Source: Puniceibacterium sediminis
Lineage (GTDB): Bacteria; Pseudomonadota; Alphaproteobacteria; Rhodobacterales; Rhodobacteraceae
NCBI RefSeq assembly: GCF_900188035.1
Contig: NZ_FZNN01000016.1
Span: forward strand, 45,044 to 109,043
Length of the DNA: 64,000 nt
Direction: 5' to 3'
Below the pieces are notes generated by a model that saw only the letters and a list, made by a program, of their open reading frames with translations, was not told where the DNA came from and made no database searches. The position numbers and the translations under genes are program-made. Shown piece by piece: positions 44,624 through 53,035 of this stretch (the first letter of the stretch is position 1; each line of letters opens with the position of its first letter).

Positions 44624-45932
44624 TCTGTTTGGCATGGGTGCCGGGACCCAGATGATCGCGGCGTTTTTCCTGTTCATGGCCCTGCGGGTGCCGGTCGCCT
44701 TTGCGCTTGGCCTGTCGGCCATGTACGCGATGTGGCGGATCGGCTTCGGATTTGAACTCGTCGGGGATCTGATCGCCACCGGCATCGGCAAATACGCCCT
44801 GCTGGCCATCCCCTTCTTTATCCTTGCCGGGACGCTGATGGGATCGCTTGGCATCGCTGAACGCATGGTCCGTTTCTTTCGCGTGCTGATCGGCGATCTG
44901 CCCGGGGGCATGGGCGTGGTCGGCACGGTTGTCTGCCTGTTCTGGGGGGCTGTATCGGGGTCTGGCCCTGCGTCGGTCGCGGCCATAGGCCCGATGATCA
45001 TCAAGGGGATGGAGGAAGACGGCTATCCCCGCGCCGCGGCCGCCGCGCTGGTCTGTACCGGGGCGGCGCTGTCGATCGTCATCCCGCCCTCGATCGGCCT
45101 TGTCATCTACGGCGTGATTGCCGAGACGTCGATTTCATCGCTGTTCATCGCGGCCATCGTGCCGGGCCTGTTCATGGGCCTTCTGATGCTGCTGGTCCTG
45201 CCCTTCATCAAGGCGCGGGGGCGCGATGCGCTGGATCGTATGGCCCCCGCCCCGGCAAGCGCCGGATACTGGCGCGATCTGGGCCAAAGCTTCCGCGACT
45301 CGTTCTGGGGGCTGATGACACCCGTGGTGATCCTGGGCGGCATCTATTCCGGCGTCTTCACCCCGACCGAAGCCGCGCTTGTCGCCACCGTCTATGCGCT
45401 GGCCGTCGGGGCCTTTGCCTACCGGACCCTCACATGGCGCGTACTTTATGACGCGCTGAGCGACGCGGCCTCCTCTTCGGCGGTGGTGATGCTGGTGGTC
45501 GCCTACGCCAGCCTGTTCGGCTGGGTCGTCACGGTCGAAGATCTGGTCGGGCAATATTCCGGCCAGCTTCTGGGGCTGTCAGACAACGGCGCGGTGATCC
45601 TGCTGGTGATCATGGTGATCCTGCTGATCGCGGGGATGTTCATGGACCCGGTCACCGTGATGTTCATATCCCTGCCGATCTTCATGCCGGTGGTGCGCGA
45701 ACTTGGGTGGGATCCGGTCTGGTTCGGCGTGCTGGTCATGGTCAATCTGGCCATCGGGCTGATCACCCCGCCGGTCGGGATCAACCTTTATGTTGCGGCC
45801 AACGTCACACGCCTGCCGATTGAACGCATCGCGCGGGCGGCAATTCCCTTTCTGCTCGTCAGCCTGATCGGGCTCGCCATCGTCGCCGCATTACCCGCGC
45901 TTTCGCTGTTTCTGCTTCAGATCGTGAAATGA
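44616..45932 (+). CDS. TRAP transporter large permease (DctM-like)
   Basis: 438-aa polytopic permease; RVPVAFALGLSAMYAM near the N-terminus, FILAGTLMGSLGIAERMVRF, WGAVSGSGPASVAAIGPMI, and GLITPPVGINLYVAANVTRLP near the C-terminus are all TRAP large-subunit signatures. GTG start at 44616 inside the end of dctQ; ATG 44634 is an alternative. Completes the TRAP importer encoded beside the thiolase/ligase operon. IS debris begins shortly after its stop. Confidence 0.93.
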   Translation: MSDLFGMGAGTQMIAAFFLFMALRVPVAFALGLSAMYAMWRIGFGFELVGDLIATGIGKYALLAIPFFILAGTLMGSLGIAERMVRFFRVLIGDLPGGMGVVGTVVCLFWGAVSGSGPASVAAIGPMIIKGMEEDGYPRAAAAALVCTGAALSIVIPPSIGLVIYGVIAETSISSLFIAAIVPGLFMGLLMLLVLPFIKARGRDALDRMAPAPASAGYWRDLGQSFRDSFWGLMTPVVILGGIYSGVFTPTEAALVATVYALAVGAFAYRTLTWRVLYDALSDAASSSAVVMLVVAYASLFGWVVTVEDLVGQYSGQLLGLSDNGAVILLVIMVILLIAGMFMDPVTVMFISLPIFMPVVRELGWDPVWFGVLVMVNLAIGLITPPVGINLYVAANVTRLPIERIARAAIPFLLVSLIGLAIVAALPALSLFLLQIVK

Positions 45933-46014
45933 CCTAGACGGTTGTCGCGCAGGTTCTGTCACGCCGCCTTGTGATCATCTGAGCCTTTGAAATTTCAGAC
46001 GGTTACACGGACGC

Positions 46015-46200
46015 GGCAATTGATTTTAAGGGCGTGCATTATCGAAAGACGTGATCCTTTTCGCCGTGTTCCTCTACATCCACTATGCAGTCTCGTCCCG
46101 CGCTGAAAAAATCCATCGCCGAGCGCGGCATGGATGTTGACCATGTGACTCTGAGCCGATGGGTTGTAAAATTCGCACCAATGGTCTCTGACGAGGGCCA
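46015..46200 (+). pseudogene. IS6-family transposase N-terminal fragment, frameshifted
   Basis: Three short frames read in order like the start of an IS6/IS26-type transposase: IDFKGVHY, then after a shift KDVILFAVFLYIHYAVSSRA, then after another shift SIAERGMDVDHVTLSRWVVKFAP. The DDE domain is missing: at about 46200 the similarity stops and an oppositely oriented IS5 remnant begins. Upstream, GGTTCTGT at 45952-45959 may be the remains of the terminal repeat. Dead element. Confidence 0.7.
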
Positions 46201-46712
46201 GGGGCCGGTGTTGCTGCCGCTGATCTCGACCGCTCTGACTTCCAACGTTTGTGCGTCGATACCGATGTGAATCTTGCGTCAGACACGTCGTTTGGGGCCG
46301 CCATGCTTGCGCGCGTTCCACTCGCCCTCCCCTTCGACCTTGATGCCGGTGCTGTCGATGAGCAGGTGCAGCGGACCCTCCGTGCCGCGATACGGAATGT
46401 TGACCGCAAGCGTCCTTTGGCGCCGACAGATGGTGCTGGAGTCAGGCACCTCCCAGTCCCGTCCCGTCAGCCGCAGGAGGCTTTCCACAAAGCCAGTCGT
46501 CTGCCGAAGCGCCATTCCGAACAGCACCTTCATGCTAAGGCAAGTCTGGATCGCGGCGTCACTGAACGTCCGCGATCTGCCCCTCTTGCCGGAGGGTTTG
46601 GCAGCCCAGTTCGTGGCCTTGTAGGTCGGAGATGTCGGTTTGCTCATGCCCATCAGCTACCAGACTGGATTCACAACATGAATCCCTCACCCGCTTTGTG
46701 CAACAGAGCTAC
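46200..46712 (-). pseudogene. IS5-family transposase remnant with internal deletion and nonsense codon
   Basis: From 46653 downwards the frame reads like an IS5-type transposase: SDAAIQTCLSMKVLFGMALRQ split, LLRLTGRDWEVPDSSTICRRQ, LLIDSTGIKVEGEGEWNARKHG. About 25 residues usual between the NW of the N-terminus and GKRGR are absent. At 46279-46281 a TGA stands where the family has TGG (V-W-R-K-I-H-I-G-I-D), after which the frame continues to ISGSNTG and then breaks off near 46200. The left terminal repeat (AGCTCTGTTGCACAA on the minus strand) is at about 46696-46710. Inactive. Confidence 0.8.
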
Positions 46713-46734
46713 CAAATCCCCGAACTAACTTAGG

Positions 46735-46962
46735 TCATGTTGACAACAGGGCCACCCATGGGCGGATCGAAACGATGTCTATGAAGACCTGAAAGCTCTC
46801 AGACGTATTGTCGTAGCGGGTGGCGACGCGCCGCGCACTTTTGAGTTTGTTGAAGCACCGCTCGACTAGGTCGCGCAGCGCATACAGCGAATGATCGAAA
46901 CCGACGCGCATCTGGCGTGATTTGCGCATGGGAATTTGGGTGAGCAGGTTCCGCGCCTCCAT
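46735..46962 (-). pseudogene. C-terminal fragment of a second IS5-family transposase
   Basis: 75 residues ending at 46735 match the last part of an IS5-type transposase: LYALRDLVERCFNKLK, RRVATRYDNTSESF. This includes the Y-(2)-R-(3)-E-(6)-K-like DDE third-residue region (RDLVERCFNKLK). The N-terminal two thirds are missing; the sequence before 46962 belongs to nothing recognisable. CTGTTGTCAACATGACC near the stop may be its terminal repeat. It abuts the IS5 remnant at 46712 and lies just upstream of the LysR gene. Confidence 0.75.
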
Positions 46963-47068
46963 CTTTTTCCGTAAACTTCAGAAAGTTGCGACAGAACCCG
47001 ATCAAGCGCGCCCAAGTTTCGTTCGGAAAAGTGCATAAAGTGGAGCCAGACGTGATAGGCATTCCGGA

Positions 47069-47998
47069 ATGAATCTACGTGCCCTGCAATTGTTCCGTCA
47101 CATCGTGCTGACCGGCGCTTTATCCGAAGCATCCGACCGGCTGAACATCTCGGTTTCAGCGGCCAGTCGGCTGTTGTCGCAACTGGAAAGCGATGTCGGC
47201 CTGACACTGTTTTCGCGCAAACGTCGACGGCTGGAACTGACGGAACAAGGTCAGCTTTTCTTTCGCCAAATCGCCAACACCCTGATCGGGATTGATGAAA
47301 TTCCCAAGGTCGCCGACGATATTCGTGGCCGTGCGCAGGAATGGCTTTCGATCGTGACCGCGGCGCCGGTCGCCAACGGTCTGGTGGTGCCTGCTCTGGC
47401 TCGGCTTTCTGCGGCGATGCCAAGGTTGCAGTGCACAGTGAACGTCGAAAGCCGCTTTGACATCGAAAGCAAGGTTTCGGTGCGCGGCTACAATCTTGGC
47501 GTTATTTCTTTGCCAGTCGAAAATGCCATCATTGACCTTCAGATCGTGCAGTTTCTGCGATCCCGGCTTTGCGTGCTGCTGGTCGACAGTCATCCACTGG
47601 CCGGTCGCGACACCATTCGCGCCGAAGACCTTGCCGGTGAGACCTTTGTTTCCCTGGCTCCGGGGCAGCGCTGGCGCGAAAGGCTTGATGAATTGATGGG
47701 GCGTGCGGGGCTACCCTATACGGTCGCCTTTGAAACCGGATCTACCGTGGTTACGGTCGAAATGGTGCGCGCGGGCCTTGGCATTACCCTGATCGACCGC
47801 GTCTGTGCGCCACCGGTTCTTGGCAATGGTCTGGTCATGCGCCCCATCGAAGGCGCCCACTGGATCACCTACGCAAGCCTGCACCCCCCCGGCCCCCATG
47901 CTCCTCTGGCCGAGCTTTTTCTGGACGCGCTGTCGGACCATGTTGAAGCGTTGCGCGTCGCGGAGCCGCGTGCGCGGGACCTGCTGGAACTGATTTAG
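47069..47998 (+). CDS. LysR-family transcriptional regulator
   Basis: 309-aa LysR regulator. HTH at residues about 3-60 (LFRHIVLTGALSEASDRLNISVSAASRLLSQLE), then a two-lobed effector domain (about 90-295) with VVTVEMVRAGLGITLIDR. It converges on the lyase gene (4-nt overlap) and is not divergent from the ABC operon's first gene at 54562. Control of that operon is therefore plausible but would need a distant site. The IS remnants end about 100 bp upstream and may have altered its original promoter. Confidence 0.9.
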   Translation: MNLRALQLFRHIVLTGALSEASDRLNISVSAASRLLSQLESDVGLTLFSRKRRRLELTEQGQLFFRQIANTLIGIDEIPKVADDIRGRAQEWLSIVTAAPVANGLVVPALARLSAAMPRLQCTVNVESRFDIESKVSVRGYNLGVISLPVENAIIDLQIVQFLRSRLCVLLVDSHPLAGRDTIRAEDLAGETFVSLAPGQRWRERLDELMGRAGLPYTVAFETGSTVVTVEMVRAGLGITLIDRVCAPPVLGNGLVMRPIEGAHWITYASLHPPGPHAPLAELFLDALSDHVEALRVAEPRARDLLELI

Positions 47999-49299
47999 CC
48001 ACCAAGCCGGGCGGATAACCCGATGGCAAGGCGCGCCGCCTCTCGCGCGATGATCTCGCTGTCGCCGGTATACAGCGCGGGGTCCAGCGCCGCCGCAATT
48101 TCCGATGGGGACATATGAGCCGTGATTTCGTCCGCTGTGGAAAGATCCGATACGCCGCCAGTCTCTAACACATGGTGCACGATGTCATGCGCCTCTGCCC
48201 GGCCCACCAGCGGTGCCAGTGACATCATCAGGTTTTCGGCAGTGATCGCGCCCTTGCTGCGGGCCAGGTTTTCCGCCATGCGCCCGGGGTTCGGCGTCAG
48301 CCGCTCCAGCGTCTCGGCGAAACTTTCGGCCATGCGCCAGGCCAGTGGCACGGCGCGGTCCAGAACGGCCGACAGCAAATGGTTGGCCACGGAATCCCCC
48401 TCGTGGCTGCTCCGCCCGGTCTCAAGCGCGGGGGCGGCAAGGCTGCGCAATTCTGCGGCCAGGGAAATCGAGCGCACCACATATTTCGGATTGATCTTCT
48501 GCGGCATGGTCGAGGAACCGACCGTGCCCTTGTCCAGCTGCTCCGAGACCTCGCCGATCTCGTCGGTCATCAGGGTGTAGACCTCGGACGTGACCCTTTC
48601 GACCGTCATGGCGAGCATGGCCAGCTGAACGACATATTCCGCAAACAGATCGTTCGCGCTGCGGCCCGGCACCAAAAGTTCGCGCAGCCCCAGATCAGAT
48701 GCCAGACGGCGGTTCAGCGCCCTGCCCTGTGACCTAAACGCATGCATCGCCCCCACCGCGCCGCCAAAGGGCAGCGCCAGCATCCGCGTGGTGGCGTCGG
48801 ACAGGCGGGCTTCGGCGCGCTCCATCTCTTCTATCCAGCCGGCGATCTTGAAGCCAAAGGTGATCGGCAGGGCGTGCTGGCGGTTGGTGCGCCCCGCCAT
48901 CGGCGTGCCTGCATGTTCTTGCGCCAGCGCCCCCATGCGGGCCACGGCGCGCCCCAGATGCGCGCGGATTTCGCGGTTTGCCTCGCGCAGCAGCAGCAGC
49001 CGTCCGGTTTGCATCACGTTCTGGGTTGTCGCACCCCAGTGCACGTAATCGCCGGCCTTGCCAGCGGCGCGGCCCAGCAGCCGGGTCAGCGACAGGATCG
49101 GCGCCATCGTGCGTTTCACATCCGCCGCCAACTCCTCGCGCCCCAGCTTGTCTAGGTCGGCGGCGGCGGTGATCTCTTCGGCGGCCCAAGCCGGAATGAT
49201 GCCCAGATCGGCCTGGGCGCGGGCCAGCGCCGCTTCGACATCCAGCCAGGACTGCCACAGCGTGTCGCGGTCGAAAATCGTGTCGGGGGACAGCGTCAT
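47995..49299 (-). CDS. Fumarase/aspartase-superfamily lyase (adenylosuccinate lyase/PcaB-like)
   Basis: 434-aa lyase of the superfamily that includes adenylosuccinate lyase, argininosuccinate lyase and carboxymuconate cycloisomerase. Visible conserved regions: C1 HWGATTQNVMQT-like GDYVHWGATTQN (about 84-95), the C2 TNRQHALPITFGFK with catalytic His, and C3 GSSTMPQKINPKY (about 264-276), the flexible Ser loop. These enzymes release fumarate or a lactone by beta-elimination. As last gene of a dipeptide-type ABC operon (4-nt overlap with the ATPase gene) it likely acts on the imported compound, for example an N-succinyl amine, rather than in purine synthesis. PcaB itself would need pca neighbours, absent here. 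Confidence 0.85.
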   Translation of the reverse strand: MTLSPDTIFDRDTLWQSWLDVEAALARAQADLGIIPAWAAEEITAAADLDKLGREELAADVKRTMAPILSLTRLLGRAAGKAGDYVHWGATTQNVMQTGRLLLLREANREIRAHLGRAVARMGALAQEHAGTPMAGRTNRQHALPITFGFKIAGWIEEMERAEARLSDATTRMLALPFGGAVGAMHAFRSQGRALNRRLASDLGLRELLVPGRSANDLFAEYVVQLAMLAMTVERVTSEVYTLMTDEIGEVSEQLDKGTVGSSTMPQKINPKYVVRSISLAAELRSLAAPALETGRSSHEGDSVANHLLSAVLDRAVPLAWRMAESFAETLERLTPNPGRMAENLARSKGAITAENLMMSLAPLVGRAEAHDIVHHVLETGGVSDLSTADEITAHMSPSEIAAALDPALYTGDSEIIAREAARLAIGLSARLGG

Positions 49300-51125
49300 G
49301 CAAAAGTCTCCTGTACGCCCGAAACCTCGGGGCGGAACTGCGGCGCGGCGGCCAACAGGCGCGCGGTGTATTCGTTTGACGGGCTGCGCAGGACGGCGTC
49401 GCAGGTCCCTTCTTCGACCAGTCTGCCGCCCAGCATCACCGCGACCCGGTCGGCCACCTGATGCACCACCGCCATGTCATGGGTGATGACCAGACAGCTT
49501 AGCCCCAGTTCGGCCTGCAATTCGGTCAGCAGGTTCAAGATCTGCGCTTGCACGGACACATCGAGCGCCGATGTCGGTTCGTCACAGACCAGTGCCTGAG
49601 GCCGCGTCACCAGCGCCCGCGCAATGGCAACCCTTTGGCGTTGCCCACCCGAAAGCTGCGACGGATAGGAATGCAGCAGCCGCGACGGAAGGCGGACCAT
49701 CTCCATCGCCTCGCGCGTCTTGGTCGCGATGGTCGCCGTGTCGTCAGTACCGCGCAGGGTCAGGGGCCGGGCGATGATCTCGGCCAGTGTCCGGCGCGGG
49801 TTGAGCGACGAATAAGGATCCTGAAAGATCGGCTGCACAAGTGCTGCACGTTCCAGCGGAAGCAGGTCCGCCACTGGCCGCCCCAACATTTCGACTGTGC
49901 CAGAGGTGGGCAGCGCCAGCCCCAGCATGATCCGCGCCAGCGTCGATTTCCCGGATCCGCTTTCGCCAACCAGCGCCAGCGTTTCGCCCCGCTTGAGGGT
50001 CAGGCTGACGCCATCCACCGCGCGGATCGTGTGTTTCGGCCCGAACATCCCTTTGCGCGAGGTAAAGACCTGCGTGATGTCGCGCCCGTCGATCACCGGC
50101 ACGTCTTGCTTACCCATCACGTGATCGGCCCGGATCGGCGCTGCGGGCGCGCGTGCGGGGCGTTCCGCATCGGTCAGGATACAAAGGCGGCTATGCGCAC
50201 TGTCGCCCAAAAGCGGAGGGCGCGCGGCCACGCATTCGGCGCGCACATAGGCGCAACGCGGGGCAAAGACGCAGCCCTTGGGCGGGGACAGCAGCGAGGG
50301 CACTGTGCCGGGGATCGCGCCAAGCTGGCGCGGCGGGCCATCCATCCGCGGAATCGCGCTGAGCAGCGCCTGGGTGTAGGGATGCGCCGGTTCGGCCATC
50401 ACGGCCTGTGCCTCGCCCTCTTCGATCACTTCGCCGCCATACATGACTGCCACGCGGTCTGACTGTTCGGCGACCACGGCAAGATCATGGGTGATCAGGA
50501 TCATTGCCATACCCATCTCGCGCCGCAGCCCCGCCAGCAGGTCAAGGATCTGCGCCTGCACCGTGACATCCAGCGCTGTCGTCGGTTCATCCGCGATCAG
50601 CAGTTCGGGTTCCAACATCAGCGCCATGGCGATCATCACCCGCTGCCGCTGACCACCGCTTAGCTGGTGGGGATATTGCGACAGGCGTGCCACCGGATCG
50701 GGAATGCCCACCCGGTCGAGCAGCGCCAGAGCGCGCTTTCGTGCCGCAGCCTCGGAGTACCCGCCATAGCGTACCGCGCCTTCGGTCAACTGCCGCCCAA
50801 TGGTATAGACCGGGTTGAGCGAGGTCATCGGCTCCTGAAAGATCATCGCGATCCGGTGACCCAGAAAGCCTTGGGAAAACTGCGCATCCGAGAGCGTGCC
50901 CAGATCCACGCCATCGAACGTGATCGACCCGCCCTGCACCGCGCGCTGCGGCAGCAGCCGCATCAGCGCCAGCGCCGTCATGCTTTTGCCGGACCCGCTT
51001 TCGCCGACGATCCCCAGCGCCTCGCCCCTATCTAGACCGATCGAGGCACCCCGCACTGCGTGCAGCAGCCCCGCAGGCAGCGGCAGCCCGACCGAAAGGT
51101 CCTTGATTTCAAGCAGCTTGCCCAT
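49296..51125 (-). CDS. Fused double ABC ATPase (DppD-DppF type)
   Basis: 609-aa tandem ATPase. Domain 1: [20 protein letters not shown] (about 41), [27 protein letters not shown]; then the oligopeptide-type C-terminal extension with a Cys cluster-like [15 protein letters not shown] (about 284-298). Domain 2: [17 protein letters not shown] (about 385), [26 protein letters not shown]. It serves the permeases at 51125-52947. The Cys-containing extension is of the kind seen in DppD/OppD proteins. Start shares one base with the dppC-like stop. Confidence 0.93.
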   Translation of the reverse strand: MGKLLEIKDLSVGLPLPAGLLHAVRGASIGLDRGEALGIVGESGSGKSMTALALMRLLPQRAVQGGSITFDGVDLGTLSDAQFSQGFLGHRIAMIFQEPMTSLNPVYTIGRQLTEGAVRYGGYSEAAARKRALALLDRVGIPDPVARLSQYPHQLSGGQRQRVMIAMALMLEPELLIADEPTTALDVTVQAQILDLLAGLRREMGMAMILITHDLAVVAEQSDRVAVMYGGEVIEEGEAQAVMAEPAHPYTQALLSAIPRMDGPPRQLGAIPGTVPSLLSPPKGCVFAPRCAYVRAECVAARPPLLGDSAHSRLCILTDAERPARAPAAPIRADHVMGKQDVPVIDGRDITQVFTSRKGMFGPKHTIRAVDGVSLTLKRGETLALVGESGSGKSTLARIMLGLALPTSGTVEMLGRPVADLLPLERAALVQPIFQDPYSSLNPRRTLAEIIARPLTLRGTDDTATIATKTREAMEMVRLPSRLLHSYPSQLSGGQRQRVAIARALVTRPQALVCDEPTSALDVSVQAQILNLLTELQAELGLSCLVITHDMAVVHQVADRVAVMLGGRLVEEGTCDAVLRSPSNEYTARLLAAAPQFRPEVSGVQETFA

Positions 51126-52033
51126 CAGTTGCGGCCCTCCGGTGCGGTGATGTCGCGCAGCCCGTCGCCCATCAGGTTCGCGCCGATGACCAGCGTGAAC
51201 AGGCTCAGGCCGGGCAATACGACCAGCCAGGGACGGTAGAACATCGCCTGTTTGCCTTCGGCAATCATAAGCCCCCAGCTGGGTGTCGGCGGCTGGATAC
51301 CCACACCGAGAAAGGACAGCGACGCCTCGGCCAGGATCGCGATGCCCAGCTCAAAAGTGAAGATCACGATGATCTGCGGGATCAGGTTTGGCAGGATTTC
51401 GTGCCAGATGACCTGACGCGGGGTGGCCCCCGACGCCGTGGCGGCGGCGACAAAGTCGAGGTTGCGCAGCCGTTGCGTCGCCGCGCGTGTCACCACGAGG
51501 TAATAGGTCCAGTGCAGCACACCGATGATGCCGATTACAACCCAGATCGACGGCCCGATGATGAACACCAGCGCCATCGCCAGCAGCAACCCCGGCAGCG
51601 CAAGTTGCGCCGTCAGCGCAAAGCTGACCGCATGATCGACCCAGCCGCCGAAATAGCCCGCGACCACGCCCAGCGTCACCCCGATCAGCAGCCCGACCGT
51701 CGCGGCCCCAAGGCCGATGGAAATTGACACCCGCGTGCCATAGATCAGGCGGCTAAGGTAATCGCGCCCGTTCTGGTCAGTGCCCAGCAGATGGTCCCAG
51801 CTGCCTGCCGGGTCCCAGACCGGGGGCAGCATCCGGCTACTCAGTGATTGCACAAACGGGTCATGCGGCGCGATCAGCGGCGCAAAGATCGCGATCAGCG
51901 CAAGGGTGACGATAATCCCGCTGCCGATCAGAAACCCCGTATGGTTCAGCGCGCGGCGGCGCATCAGCTGGCCGGGCGACATCGGTTCGGCTTCTTCGGG
52001 CGCGTCGAAGGTAAATGCGTCTGTCTGTGTCAT
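51125..52033 (-). CDS. Dipeptide-type ABC transporter permease (DppC-like)
   Basis: 302-aa permease with N-terminal helix FLIGSGIIVTLALIAIFAPL, the LLGTDQNGRDYLSRLIYGTR motif (about 83-102) and EAA loop RNLDFVAAATASGATPRQVIWHEILPN split over 190-215. The C-terminus is GLRDITAPEGRN. Overlaps the dppB-like gene by 4 nt and the ATPase gene by 1 nt. Confidence 0.92.
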   Translation of the reverse strand: MTQTDAFTFDAPEEAEPMSPGQLMRRRALNHTGFLIGSGIIVTLALIAIFAPLIAPHDPFVQSLSSRMLPPVWDPAGSWDHLLGTDQNGRDYLSRLIYGTRVSISIGLGAATVGLLIGVTLGVVAGYFGGWVDHAVSFALTAQLALPGLLLAMALVFIIGPSIWVVIGIIGVLHWTYYLVVTRAATQRLRNLDFVAAATASGATPRQVIWHEILPNLIPQIIVIFTFELGIAILAEASLSFLGVGIQPPTPSWGLMIAEGKQAMFYRPWLVVLPGLSLFTLVIGANLMGDGLRDITAPEGRN

Positions 52034-52947
52034 CCGATGCGGATCCTCGGGTCAAGAATGGCGTTGATGATGTCGGCCAGCAGATTCATGGCGACAAAGA
52101 CGATGGCAAAAACAAAGATCAGCATCTGCACTGTCGGGATGTCGGCCCCCAGAATGGATTCCAGCGCCAGGCGTCCCAACCCATTGATGGCAAATATGCT
52201 TTCGGTGATGACGGATCCGCCGAATTTTTGCCCCAGTTGCACGGCCAGAACCGAAATCACTGGCAGAAGCGCATTGCGCAGCGCGTGCCGCCGCAACAAC
52301 GCCCCGCCGCGAAACCCCTTTGAACGGGCGGTGCGGATGTAGTCCGCGCCCATCACCTCAATCAGACCAGTCCGGGTCAGCCGCATGATGGCCGGAACCG
52401 AGGACGCACCCAGAACGAAGGCCGGAAGGACAAAGTGCCGCCATGTGTCGTCGCCCGAAACCGGAAAGATCGGGATCATCACGGCGAACAGGATGATCAT
52501 TATCAAGCCAAGCCAGAAATTCGGCACCGCCTGCGCCGACACCGCCACACCCAGCGCCATCCGGTCAATCCAGGAATTCGGGTTCAGCGCCGCCAGCGCG
52601 CCCAGCGGAATGGCGATCAGGATCGTGACGCTAAGCGCCGCGAGCGCCAGGGTAATTGTGACCCCTGCCCGTTCGGCGACCAGTTCGGCCACCGGTTTGT
52701 GCCAGTAATAGCTCTCCCCGAAATCGCCACGCAGCACCCCACCCAGCCATTCAAAATAACGCACCGGCAAGGGCTGATCGAGGCCATAGCGGGCGCGGAT
52801 CATGTCCACGACCTCTTGCGTGGCATCTTCGCCCGCGATGGCCTGCGCCGGGTCAGTGGCGACATTCAGCAGAAAAAACGCGGCAAGCGACACGGTAAAG
52901 GCAACCGCCAGCGCCAGAAGGCTGCGCAGCAGGATGTATTTGAGCAT
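52030..52947 (-). CDS. Dipeptide-type ABC transporter permease (DppB-like)
   Basis: 305-aa permease: MLKYILLRSLLALAVAF helix, then the short N-terminal periplasmic segment DPAQAIAGEDATQEVVDMIRARYGLDQPL split, LRGDFGESYYWHKPV, EAA loop GADYIRTARSKGFRGGALLRR and the C-terminus ILDPRIRIG. Partner of the DppC-like protein. Follows the SBP gene after an 88-nt gap that includes a GGGACGCGTCCC palindrome of unclear meaning. Confidence 0.92.
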   Translation of the reverse strand: MLKYILLRSLLALAVAFTVSLAAFFLLNVATDPAQAIAGEDATQEVVDMIRARYGLDQPLPVRYFEWLGGVLRGDFGESYYWHKPVAELVAERAGVTITLALAALSVTILIAIPLGALAALNPNSWIDRMALGVAVSAQAVPNFWLGLIMIILFAVMIPIFPVSGDDTWRHFVLPAFVLGASSVPAIMRLTRTGLIEVMGADYIRTARSKGFRGGALLRRHALRNALLPVISVLAVQLGQKFGGSVITESIFAINGLGRLALESILGADIPTVQMLIFVFAIVFVAMNLLADIINAILDPRIRIG

Positions 52948-53035
52948 GGGTCAGACTTTCGGTTCAAGAAGGCTGCAAGGGACGCGTCCCGACCGTGACC
53001 ATACACTGGCCCGGGCCGGAACGCGCCACGTCAGC

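Noticed and set aside
46085..46270. Apparent 61-aa intact protein on the plus strand
   Set aside because: Only its first third matches an IS6 transposase; the rest is antisense to the IS5 remnant, so it is a chimera of two dead elements.
52979..52990. GGGACGCGTCCC palindrome between the SBP and dppB-like genes
   Set aside because: Self-complementary without a proper loop and in a GC-rich gap; no regulator evidence.
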